A DNA stretch of 43,780 nt, taken from Eubacteriales bacterium. Its GTDB lineage: Bacteria > Bacillota > Clostridia > Saccharofermentanales > Fastidiosipilaceae. The notes under the pieces are model-generated. The model did not search any database, was not told the origin of the DNA, and saw only the letters and a list, made by a program, of their open reading frames with translations. The stretch is from contig JAUNVS010000010.1 in the NCBI GenBank assembly GCA_030537565.1, positions 1-43,780 of the forward strand, read 5' to 3'. How positions within the stretch are numbered: position 1 is the stretch's first letter; every line of letters starts with the position of its first letter. Made by a program: the position numbers and the translations under genes. Positions 16,561 to 24,447 of the stretch are shown here, piece by piece.

Positions 16561-17802
16561 TCAGCGGCCCTCACTTTCTAGTAACTCATTAAGATTCTTC
16601 TGGGCATAGCGGCGGGCACCGAGAGCGATAGCGAGGGGGCCGACCACCAGCGAGAGTACAAAGGTCGAAACGGCGAGGACTGCAAATCGCCCCAGTGCAG
16701 GATCGAGCCAGGGCATCCCTAGTTCACGCTCGAGGAAGGAGCGCAGGACCAGCGCGAGCAACATCGCCAATAAGAGACCCAAGAGTGCCCCGATGGCCGA
16801 TGCAATCCACGCCTCGGCTCTCAAACATTGGTTGACAAAGCGTCTGCTTGCTCCTGAAACCCTCAGAGCAGCCAATTCACCACGACGCTCTCTGAGAATC
16901 GACATGTAGATCGCGTAGAGAATGAGGAGCGAAGATAGCCATAAGAGGGCGCTGTTGATCACAATGAAGACAGAAAGCGACTTAAATTTGTCACGGGTCT
17001 CGCGCATCATATTTTTCGTCGTCAGCGCATAGAGGCCACGCCCCTTATATGCATCATTAATCGTCTGGCGCATCGTCTCGACGTCTTGATCCGCAGCAAT
17101 TCGAATCAGAGCCGTGGAGACCATCGCTTCATCGCCAAGCCCTGGGTGCGCCCCCCGAAAGATCGGCTCATTCATCAGTTCGCGAGCCGTGTCGAGGGTC
17201 ATGAAAACCGATGTGTCGAAACCGAAACCCGACTTATCCATGCGGGCAGCAACTTGGAAGACTTTGCCGAAGAAACGTAGCTCCCCACCCGCTTCACCAG
17301 CAATATGATGGCCGACTACGAGCTGGTTCTTTTCAAGAGGTGCCTTAAGTCGAGTTTTCATCCAAGCTTGGATGACGAAGTCCGTTCTCGGATCGAAGCC
17401 AATTAACTGAAGTGGATATGAACAGCAACTGGCCGAAAGCGTCTGGACGTAAAGTTGTGGGCTATAGGCCTCGATGCCTTCGATCTTCGCCAGTTCATCG
17501 AGTTCGCGTTCTGGGAAGTACGCATCCGTCGGCTCGCCGCGAAGGATGGCCGACTGGATCTTCGAATCGTAGCCCGCAGGAACGAGCAGTATATCGGCAC
17601 CGAGCCGCTCACCAAGACTATGCAGCCCGAGATTGAGGCACAGCCCTAGGTAGCTTGAGAGGAAGAGGAAGAGACTAGCGAGGCAGGTGATGAGGATGAG
17701 AAAGGCGCTGCGCCCGCTCTGTCGCAAAAGATTCCGTTTGGCCAAGTAGATCGGCGTCAAACGATGAAGCGATGCCGAATTCCCTGTATTCTGATCCGAC
17801 AT
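16561..17802 (-). CDS. FtsX/MacB-type permease, third of the iron locus
   Basis: The 413-residue protein has the four-segment MacB topology: one N-terminal membrane helix (about 30-52), a large outer domain, and three C-terminal helices (about 275-300, 335-360, 375-400). After the first helix it reads LGADILLVPAG, the counterpart of YGANIRVMPQ and YGANLIILPK in the other two permeases of this locus, so all three are related. It starts two bases after the DUF4418 gene and ends just before its ATPase. This second ABC pair is an addition to the usual P19/FTR1 iron-uptake gene set. Confidence 0.85.
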   Translation of the reverse strand: MSDQNTGNSASLHRLTPIYLAKRNLLRQSGRSAFLILITCLASLFLFLSSYLGLCLNLGLHSLGERLGADILLVPAGYDSKIQSAILRGEPTDAYFPERELDELAKIEGIEAYSPQLYVQTLSASCCSYPLQLIGFDPRTDFVIQAWMKTRLKAPLEKNQLVVGHHIAGEAGGELRFFGKVFQVAARMDKSGFGFDTSVFMTLDTARELMNEPIFRGAHPGLGDEAMVSTALIRIAADQDVETMRQTINDAYKGRGLYALTTKNMMRETRDKFKSLSVFIVINSALLWLSSLLILYAIYMSILRERRGELAALRVSGASRRFVNQCLRAEAWIASAIGALLGLLLAMLLALVLRSFLERELGMPWLDPALGRFAVLAVSTFVLSLVVGPLAIALGARRYAQKNLNELLESEGR

Positions 17803-17804
17803 GC

Positions 17805-18281
17805 CTATGCTCTCCGTTGATTCTCTACGGCCACACGAACCTGCTGGGCTTCAATCAAGCTCCAGATCAGCCAGATGAGGATGAGGATGACTCCGACCGT
17901 GTGGAGTATGTTGGTTGTCGGAAAAGTCTCCGTGCGGCAACGCATCTGAGGAGCCTTACATATGAGACCAAATTGGGTCGGAAGGAGAATCGCTACCACA
18001 TTCAGAACTGCTGCAACTACGGCTAAGATATATCGAACAATGCCATGTCGATAGAAGAGCATGATGAGGGCGATGACTGTACAAACAAGCGATAGACTAC
18101 TAACCCAGCGTCCTCCTAAGAGGCAGGGGTGCATCGCGTTGCTCGAGGCCCAGAGCTGGGCGGGTTCCGTTTTGCAAACCGGATGCCAGAAATAAATCCA
18201 AGCAAAACTAAATAGACCGATCGCCGCATAGATCCATAGGATTAGCGCTTTTACAAAAGACTGCTTCACATTTTTCCGCAT
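17805..18281 (-). CDS. DUF4418-type membrane protein
   Basis: The 158-residue protein has four membrane segments (about 10-30, 57-77, 82-102, 123-145). Conserved cysteines lie near the outer face: HPVC, MHPC and GLICKAPQMRC. This spacing and topology fit the DUF4418 family as I know it. No activity is established. It lies three bases after the FMN-binding lipoprotein and two before an FtsX permease, tight enough for translational coupling. The cysteines suggest a redox partner or metal site on the outer face, which is inference. Confidence 0.72.
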   Translation of the reverse strand: MRKNVKQSFVKALILWIYAAIGLFSFAWIYFWHPVCKTEPAQLWASSNAMHPCLLGGRWVSSLSLVCTVIALIMLFYRHGIVRYILAVVAAVLNVVAILLPTQFGLICKAPQMRCRTETFPTTNILHTVGVILILIWLIWSLIEAQQVRVAVENQRRA

Positions 18282-18284
18282 AAT

Positions 18285-18812
18285 TTACTCGCTTTCTTGA
18301 GTTTCATTAAGTAAGGCATCATCGATGTCTTCATCGCTACTAAGTTTCTGGTCTTCTGGCAGAGCTTGATTCAGTGCCACCCTCGCCGCATCACGGAAGA
18401 GGTAACTATTCCAAGTAGCTCCCGTCACACTATCAACTTGGTTTGGATTCTGCTGCTTGACCAATGATTCCTCGAGAACCGGCAGGGCCTTTAAACTATT
18501 CTGAGCAATCTTATAGAGGCCCTCATTCTGATCGCTCCCGTAGCTCTCGTCTTTCTTTTTATCATCCTTATCGAAGACCTCAAAACTCACTTGAGTAATC
18601 GCGCCTTCTTTAATATCGATCGCAATCTTGCCATAGCCACCGTTCTTATCGGTCTTCTCAGAGCGTGCCTCATAGTGCCCGTCCTGATACTTGATTTGCT
18701 TTTCTCCGGCCTCATTTCCGCTCTTAGAATCAGCTTTTTGGCAAGCCACAAGCCCACACGCCAAGCTACTGCTTAAAACTAAACTGGCTAGAGCTCTCGT
18801 AATCTTCTTCAT
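18285..18812 (-). CDS. FMN-binding-domain lipoprotein (probable flavinylated electron carrier)
   Basis: The 175-residue protein has a lipoprotein signal with lipobox LVAC (Cys24), then one FMN-binding domain (about 40-152). The motif DSVTGATWNS at 127-136 is the covalent flavin-attachment signature recognised by ApbE flavin transferases, with Thr133 the expected acceptor. Family members (RnfG, NqrC and Gram-positive electron-transfer lipoproteins) carry electrons outside the membrane. Inside an iron-uptake locus it could reduce ferric iron or a copper/iron site on P19. No apbE gene is in the window. AGGAGG precedes the ATG. It is well separated (62 bases) from the ATPase upstream and almost touches DUF4418 downstream. 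Confidence 0.88.
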   Translation of the reverse strand: MKKITRALASLVLSSSLACGLVACQKADSKSGNEAGEKQIKYQDGHYEARSEKTDKNGGYGKIAIDIKEGAITQVSFEVFDKDDKKKDESYGSDQNEGLYKIAQNSLKALPVLEESLVKQQNPNQVDSVTGATWNSYLFRDAARVALNQALPEDQKLSSDEDIDDALLNETQESE

Positions 18813-18874
18813 AACACTGTCCCTCCTATCTGGGATCTAATCGACGCATCAAAGCCCTCTCAACGCCGAGTCGC

Positions 18875-19681
18875 TTAATTCTCCACCCCTATCTCCGCGC
18901 GTTTCGCCGCGAGGACATCCGAAACGCGCTGCTGTTCCTGCTTCTGGTCAGAGACGATGCGGCCGTGGTCGAGTGTAATCATACGCTCGGCCTCGAAACC
19001 TACCTCTGGGTCATGGGTAACGACGATAATCGTCGATCCCGCAGCATGAAGCTTGCGAAAAATATCCATGACGATGACTTCGTTCTTCTCATCGAGGTTA
19101 CCGGTTGGTTCATCGGCGAGAAGAATCCGCGGATGGTTAATAATGGCTCGAGCAATACATGCACGCTGCTGCTCACCCCCCGAGAGCTGGGCAGGCAAAT
19201 GGTGGGCACGATCGCCGAGCCCGACCGCTTCGAGAGCTTCCATCGCCTCTTTTTCATCGGGCATCGAGTGATAGTACTGGGCGAGCATGACATTTTCGAT
19301 GCAGTTTAGATAGTTGACGAGGTGGAACTGCTGGAAAACCAGCCCAATTTTGTCGCGGCGGATCTCGGTGAGGGCCTTTGCATCCTCCTTTGAAATATCA
19401 CGTCCATCGAGGAGGACTCGCCCCTCACTCGGACTATCCATGCTGGCAATGATATTCATGAGGGTGGTCTTACCACTCCCGGACGGGCCCATGATCGCGA
19501 TCCACTCTCCTTCACGAACCGTGAGATTGACGTGGTCGAGGGCGTGGAGTTCACCATAGATCTTCGAAATATCTTCGAGTTTGAGAATCGCATCGCGCTG
19601 CTCACTGGGTCCAGGTTCAAAGGCGAGGAAGTCTTGGCTACGGATCTCTGCTTCGTTGTGAATATTCTTATCGTCTTTCAT
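18875..19681 (-). CDS. ABC ATPase of the core iron-uptake transporter
   Basis: The 268-residue ATPase has Walker [10 protein letters not shown] near residue 65, signature LSGGEQQR and Walker B ILLADEP, and ends with a charged tail. An N-terminal extension of about 30 residues precedes the first strand. It energises the two FtsX permeases encoded just upstream. It corresponds in position to the ATPase of the Campylobacter P19 locus and the Bifidobacterium sif-type and UPEC fet-type ferrous-iron loci. GGAG precedes the ATG. Confidence 0.9.
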   Translation of the reverse strand: MKDDKNIHNEAEIRSQDFLAFEPGPSEQRDAILKLEDISKIYGELHALDHVNLTVREGEWIAIMGPSGSGKTTLMNIIASMDSPSEGRVLLDGRDISKEDAKALTEIRRDKIGLVFQQFHLVNYLNCIENVMLAQYYHSMPDEKEAMEALEAVGLGDRAHHLPAQLSGGEQQRACIARAIINHPRILLADEPTGNLDEKNEVIVMDIFRKLHAAGSTIIVVTHDPEVGFEAERMITLDHGRIVSDQKQEQQRVSDVLAAKRAEIGVEN

Positions 19682-19702
19682 ATCTACTCCTTATACGAGG
19701 CG

Positions 19703-20968
19703 CTACTCGCCTTTGAGGACCAGGGCTGGCTTAACTTCAATCGTTTTACGAACGGGATGGAGACAGGCCAGGACGGTAATCGCCGAGGCTAAGATCAGCG
19801 TCAGTGGGATCAGAATTGGATGGAACACAATGGCTCTGGCGAAGACCTCTTCACTGACTCTACGGGCAAAGAAATATCCGAGGACACATCCGAGTGCGCC
19901 ACCTAGGAGGCCGAGCATCAGACCCTCCCCGAGGAACTCGAGGACGACCGATTGATTCGTCGCCCCCAAGGCTTTCTTAAGCGCAATCTCCTTTCGACGC
20001 TCCGTAACCACGGCCATCATCGTTGTCGAAACCGAAATCATCGTAAGGATGAGAACAATAAAGGTGACCAACCAAATCAGACTCTTCAGTTTGTCGAGGA
20101 CGACATCTTGAGATGCCGTCAGTCGCTTCGCAGGGCGCGGGTTGAGACTGGGATCAGTACTCTTTAGGCGATTGGCAATCGCCTCGATGCTCGCTGCGTC
20201 ACCGACGATCGAACACTCGATGACGTTATAGCGCCCATCGTATTCACTATCGAGACGCTTGAGGTCGTCGAAGTCCATGAAGATGAGGCTATCCTCTGCT
20301 CCACCAGTAACGACAACACCACTAACTCGGTAACTGCGCTCAACTAATTTGTCGGCGATGTTGGCCACACCATCTGAGCCAGCGGACTTATTATCGGAGG
20401 ACTGCTTATTACTCGCCTTTTTATCGACTCGACCGATGATGATCTCGTCGCCGGCCTTTAGACCGATGTTTCGCGCCAGATCGTTACCAATTAGAACCTC
20501 CCCCTTTGCATCGGGGAATTCGCCCTTAATCAGCCAATATGGGCTGTTTTTATGGGCTTCCTCCAGCTTCGTTGCGGCTACACGATAGGGTAGCTCGTTG
20601 ACGCGGACGTTCCGATACGCATAGGGAGCAATCCCAACCACACTGCTCTTTTCAATCGTCTCAGCGAGTTTTTCGGGCAAATCGAGGTCCAGTCCCTGAC
20701 TAGCATCCTTTGGCAGGATGATGAGGTTGGCACCGTAGCTTCTAAACTCATGTTCGAGCTGACGGGGTATATCGTAGTAAATCGTCAATAGACCTGAGAG
20801 GATGGTGCTGCCGACGGCAACCGCGAGTAACGCAACGAGCATTCGGCTTTTTCGACGTAAGAGTGAAGCCGAGAGCATTTTTAAGTACATCGAGAGGCGA
20901 TGTCGCCCCCGACCATGCTGTCCACCAACCCGGGCGGATTTCTGTTTTAGCTCTGCTTGATCACGCAT
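19703..20968 (-). CDS. FtsX/MacB-type permease of the core iron-uptake transporter (second)
   Basis: The 421-residue protein begins with a basic cytoplasmic tail of about 38 residues. One membrane helix (about 40-62) follows, then a large outer domain with YGANLIILPKDAS at its start, and three C-terminal helices. GGAGG precedes the ATG. It lies 13 bases after its paralogue and 21 before the ATPase. In the P19/FTR1 type of locus two such permeases act as a pair. Whether they move iron or instead work mechanically on the outer iron-binding proteins is not settled by sequence. Confidence 0.88.
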   Translation of the reverse strand: MRDQAELKQKSARVGGQHGRGRHRLSMYLKMLSASLLRRKSRMLVALLAVAVGSTILSGLLTIYYDIPRQLEHEFRSYGANLIILPKDASQGLDLDLPEKLAETIEKSSVVGIAPYAYRNVRVNELPYRVAATKLEEAHKNSPYWLIKGEFPDAKGEVLIGNDLARNIGLKAGDEIIIGRVDKKASNKQSSDNKSAGSDGVANIADKLVERSYRVSGVVVTGGAEDSLIFMDFDDLKRLDSEYDGRYNVIECSIVGDAASIEAIANRLKSTDPSLNPRPAKRLTASQDVVLDKLKSLIWLVTFIVLILTMISVSTTMMAVVTERRKEIALKKALGATNQSVVLEFLGEGLMLGLLGGALGCVLGYFFARRVSEEVFARAIVFHPILIPLTLILASAITVLACLHPVRKTIEVKPALVLKGE

Positions 20969-20981
20969 AATCTGGGACCTC

Positions 20982-22283
20982 CTAACGTCCGTGCAGGACT
21001 TCTGCAGGTTTCAGCGAAAGCAGGTAGCGAATCGCTGGCAGCGAGCCCAAAATCGTCACGAGGATTACCATAAAAGTAATCATCGGGATCGCGTGCGGCG
21101 AAAATGGAATTGCCGAACCGAATACTCCATAGCCGATGATCTGAGTGAAGCCGAGGCCAACGAGATAGCCAACGATGCCTCCGAGTAAGCCCGTAAGCAT
21201 GATTTCACAGAGGATGACCCAGACAACCGAGGCGTTCTGGGCACCGATAGCCTTCATCAAGCCAATCTCTGAACTGCGCTCCATAACCGATGCGGTAACC
21301 AGGTTGGAAATACCGAGTGCTGAACCGAGGAGGGAGAGGAGGCTGATAAGAAGCATCAGGGTCTGCGTCTTATTTAGGATCGCGCCCTCACTCTCTGCGA
21401 CTTGTCTTAGCGGCTTCGCCACTGAATTCGTAATCACTTCCTGAATCTGATAGGAAATCGAGGAAACGTAGGCCGTACAATACCAAGCCTCCCATTCTTT
21501 GATCGTCAGGGACTTCGGGTTCTGCGCCGCCTTACGGGCGAGATCATTATCCGGAGTCGTCAGCGCCGAGACCTCGATGTGCTCGACCTTGCCCTCGAGG
21601 CCGAGAAGTTTCTGACTGACACTCAATGGCGCATAGATCACATCGTCATCATCACCCGAATGGAAAATCGACTTCACGCGTAGTTTCTCAGCAGTCCCGT
21701 GCTCATAGAGCTCAACTTCATCACCGACAGAGAGACCCGTACGCTCGGCAAGTTCACTGCCGATCATGATGGCATCGCTCTCGTCCTCCGTCGGCCAATC
21801 ACCCTCGAGCTGCCACCAATTACGCATCGACTTAAGCCCCGTGTAAACCTCTTCACCACTCGACAACTTCATTGACTTACTTAACCAGGTGCCGTTAACG
21901 CGGCAATTCTCTACGAGGGCTTTGCCAGACGCATCACGGAGCTCCGCTCGGGCGCTCAAAAAGGGTGCGTAGTCTTTTATATTGAAGCCCCAAAAGATCG
22001 ATTTGATCAGGGGGAGTTCCGACTCCTCAAGATAGGCGGTAGCCACCGAATCATCCTCGCCCTTATCAATGCCATAGATATCATCGAGGAGGGAGGCTTC
22101 CTGGGGCATGACGCGGATGTTGGCACCGTAGGTCTTCAACTCCGCGTTGACTTTATCCCCGACTCCGAACATGACGTTAATCATCGCCGTCGTCAAGGAA
22201 GCACCGAGGGCGACGGTGAAGGCAATCATAAACATCTTATCCCGTTGTCGGAAAACGGTTCCTTTGATCATTCGCCAAAACAT
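20982..22283 (-). CDS. FtsX/MacB-type permease of the core iron-uptake transporter (first)
   Basis: The 433-residue protein has an N-terminal helix (about 20-40), an outer MacB-like domain starting YGANIRVMPQEAS, and three C-terminal helices (about 310-335, 355-385, 395-420). It is paralogous to the next gene and forms a heteromeric permease with it by analogy to the known loci. AAAGGAG precedes the ATG. It starts 33 bases after the DUF2318 gene. Confidence 0.88.
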   Translation of the reverse strand: MFWRMIKGTVFRQRDKMFMIAFTVALGASLTTAMINVMFGVGDKVNAELKTYGANIRVMPQEASLLDDIYGIDKGEDDSVATAYLEESELPLIKSIFWGFNIKDYAPFLSARAELRDASGKALVENCRVNGTWLSKSMKLSSGEEVYTGLKSMRNWWQLEGDWPTEDESDAIMIGSELAERTGLSVGDEVELYEHGTAEKLRVKSIFHSGDDDDVIYAPLSVSQKLLGLEGKVEHIEVSALTTPDNDLARKAAQNPKSLTIKEWEAWYCTAYVSSISYQIQEVITNSVAKPLRQVAESEGAILNKTQTLMLLISLLSLLGSALGISNLVTASVMERSSEIGLMKAIGAQNASVVWVILCEIMLTGLLGGIVGYLVGLGFTQIIGYGVFGSAIPFSPHAIPMITFMVILVTILGSLPAIRYLLSLKPAEVLHGR

Positions 22284-22316
22284 GGCAATCTCCTTTGTTC
22301 CTAGAAGGGCCAGCGC

Positions 22317-23564
22317 TTAGCGGAAGCGACTCGCCTCGACCTCGAGTTCATCGCTCGCAATCTTTAGATAACCATCCTCGATGATAAAAGGCATCGGAAT
22401 GGGGTTACAGCCACCTTTGAATCCAATCGTACCGCGATTCATAACAACGTCGCAGAGTTTACAGACGATGTCATCTTTTCGCTCGAAATAGCCTGAGGCA
22501 CCGCAAATCTCACATGCATCAAAACAGGCGGCGTAGCTTCCTGGACTCTTCAGAAGGCAGATAAAACGAACGTCATATCCCTCCTTGGATTTATAGGCAA
22601 ATCGATGAAGATGACCATCTTCTAGGAGGGATAGCGGGATCAGCGCAGTCTCGTCTTTTAGCTCATATTCCTCCGGAGGAGAAAGCGGAATCTCACGCTC
22701 GTGGATGGCTTTAATCACCGACAAGGTGAGGACACCGACGATGAAAAATGCGAGGAGGAAACTCGCTAGGCGGTGCGCATTGCGACGCTGAGCACGGATC
22801 TTACGGACTTCCGCCTTATTTCTGGCCTGGCTTTCATCCCCAATACGATGAAGGTAGAGATAGAGTGGAACCGCGAGGAGAACTGCGATGATCAGGTAGA
22901 TGATATAGGTCGCATTATTGGTGACGAAGGCGAGGATGCTAAACACGATCCGTGAGCGAGGAATCAATTTCAGCTGATACCAACGCAGTACGAGCGAATT
23001 TAGGGTCGCGACGCCATCGATAAGAATCGCTGCCACGACAAAGCGACGCAGGAAGCGAATCTCCAGACGTAAGGATGCGATATAGAGGAGGATTGCAGTT
23101 GCAAAGAGGACCAGCCAACCTAAAATATAGCCTGAAACGCGTAGACTCATGTCGGTAAAAGTATAGCTTTCACCATAGCTCGAAAAACGAGTTGCATTTT
23201 GGAATAATCCAGGCAAGTAGGCCTGACTGAGCCCGAGATTAAAGAGACAGAGTGCAATCGGGAAATATTTTCGGTGGGCGACTTCCTTTGTCGCGGGCCA
23301 TAGGAAGAGCGCGATTAGGAAAAATAGGCCTGTGACGAGTAAAAAGAGATTACTGTAATAGGTCAGCCGCGGACGGTTGATCAAGTGTGGCACCTGACGC
23401 AGATACGTATTAATACCAGCGAGGACAGCCAAACTAGGTAGGAGATAACGAGCCAAGAGGAGGGTAGCTCGACTCTGTTTCGGACGATAGACGGCGAAGC
23501 TCGCCGCCACGAGGAGCGCTAGGTTTAGGCCGTTTTGGATCACGGTGATGTAAAACTTTAGCAT
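22317..23564 (-). CDS. DUF2318 multi-pass membrane protein with extracytoplasmic cysteine domain
   Basis: The 415-residue protein has about eight membrane segments in residues 1-290, then a C-terminal soluble domain with cysteines at 347, 351, 354, 368, 371 and 386. The pairs CEIC and CKLC resemble metal or Fe-S ligands. This is the DUF2318 family, a standard partner of FTR1 and P19 in iron loci. It may bind or oxidise/reduce iron near the permease. GTG at 23573 is in frame but only two bases from the ribosome site, so I choose the ATG at 23564. A terminator-like hairpin sits just 18 bases upstream of the GAAGG site region, so expression probably depends on read-through. Confidence 0.85.
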   Translation of the reverse strand: MLKFYITVIQNGLNLALLVAASFAVYRPKQSRATLLLARYLLPSLAVLAGINTYLRQVPHLINRPRLTYYSNLFLLVTGLFFLIALFLWPATKEVAHRKYFPIALCLFNLGLSQAYLPGLFQNATRFSSYGESYTFTDMSLRVSGYILGWLVLFATAILLYIASLRLEIRFLRRFVVAAILIDGVATLNSLVLRWYQLKLIPRSRIVFSILAFVTNNATYIIYLIIAVLLAVPLYLYLHRIGDESQARNKAEVRKIRAQRRNAHRLASFLLAFFIVGVLTLSVIKAIHEREIPLSPPEEYELKDETALIPLSLLEDGHLHRFAYKSKEGYDVRFICLLKSPGSYAACFDACEICGASGYFERKDDIVCKLCDVVMNRGTIGFKGGCNPIPMPFIIEDGYLKIASDELEVEASRFR

Positions 23565-23581
23565 CTTCAACACAGCCTTCT

Positions 23582-23636
23582 AAAATAAAAATAAACGCTG
23601 CCTAAGCTCTATATGATCTGAGCGGAAGGCAGCGTT
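23582..23636 (-). terminator. Intra-locus terminator B between P19 and DUF2318
   Basis: AACGCTGCCT (23627-23636 on minus) pairs perfectly with AGGCAGCGTT (23594-23603), with an inner GCTC/GAGC helix. The tail is TATTTTTATTTTA. It ends immediately before the DUF2318 ribosome site. Confidence 0.7.
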
Positions 23637-23648
23637 ATCACTGAGCTT

Positions 23649-23677
23649 AAAAGCGGCCACGCCAAAGGCGCGGCCAC
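23649..23677 (-). terminator. Intra-locus terminator A downstream of P19
   Basis: GTGGCCGCGCC, a TTT loop and GGCGTGGCCGC form an 11-pair stem with two G-T wobbles, followed by TTTT. It lies 30 bases after the P19 stop. Confidence 0.65.
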
Positions 23678-23706
23678 TCTTCAGAGGCTATCTAAGTAGA
23701 CTTAGA

Positions 23707-24345
23707 TTACCACTCACGACCATCCCATTCGAAGTCTTTGACTTCAACAGTCAGAGGCTCGGTCCAGAAGCGGCCCGTGACACCCGTCTCCTTATCAACG
23801 TGGAGGAGGTAGTCGTTACCGGGAGCTTCAATCTCGAGGCGGAGGTCATACTTACCAACGCCGTTGAAGAACTTGTAGTTGGCACCGTAGTGAGGACCAT
23901 CAGAAGCGTTCATGGGCATGAATGCGACTTCCTCAGTCTTATCACCCTGGGTGACGAAGAGCTTAACCTTAAGGTAAGGAACGAAGTCCCCATCCGCATA
24001 ACCGAGGGTGTTGCCCTTCATGGCGTGGATGTCAGCTTCCATGTGGCAATCAGCATCTTCTTTTGCGATGGAGTTGCCGGCGGGTTCCATGTCGACGGGC
24101 TGGAAGTAAACCATACCGAGGTGGAGCGTGTCGTTGCCATCTGGATCCTTCAGATCCCACTCGTCGATGCTGACTTCTTCGAAACCAGCAGCATCTTCGC
24201 CTTCAGCGGCTTCCGCTTCTTCTGACTTCTCTTCAGTCTTCGGCTCTTCCTTTTCAGCATCCTCACCGTGTACCACGTAAGGCATAACGAGCGAGAAGCC
24301 CATGGCGAGAGCCACTAAGGACATCAGGAGCTTGTTTGATTTCAT
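23707..24345 (-). CDS. P19/Tpd-family periplasmic-type iron-binding protein
   Basis: The 212-residue exported protein has a signal peptide (about 1-27), an acidic Glu/Lys/Ala linker (28-55) and a Tpd (P19, FetP) beta-sandwich domain (about 56-212). Probable metal residues are Met86, the cluster CHMEADIHAM (100-109), Met143, Met145 and His152, matching the His/Met/Glu-rich site of P19, which binds copper and iron. It delivers iron to the FTR1 permease encoded upstream. An in-frame ATG at 24366 only spans the ribosome site; AAAGGAGG directly before the ATG at 24345 fixes the start. No lipobox is seen, so it may be retained by the linker or by FTR1. Confidence 0.9.
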   Translation of the reverse strand: MKSNKLLMSLVALAMGFSLVMPYVVHGEDAEKEEPKTEEKSEEAEAAEGEDAAGFEEVSIDEWDLKDPDGNDTLHLGMVYFQPVDMEPAGNSIAKEDADCHMEADIHAMKGNTLGYADGDFVPYLKVKLFVTQGDKTEEVAFMPMNASDGPHYGANYKFFNGVGKYDLRLEIEAPGNDYLLHVDKETGVTGRFWTEPLTVEVKDFEWDGREW

Positions 24346-24379
24346 ATAATTCCCTCCTTTGCGCAATGCGCAAACTTGT

Positions 24380-24435
24380 CCTGGCCGAAGCCAGGTATTC
24401 TATCTATGAGCGCCACTCCGACCAGCGAAGTGGCG
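24380..24435 (-). promoter_or_regulatory. Two hairpins in the FTR1-P19 intercistronic region
   Basis: CCTGGC/GCCAGG closes a TTCG tetraloop on the minus strand (24380-24395), and CGCCACT/AGTGGCG forms a second stem (24411-24435). Neither has a T-tract. They look like mRNA-stabilising or processing structures between ftr1 and P19. Confidence 0.4.
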
Positions 24436-24447
24436 AACTCAACAAAT

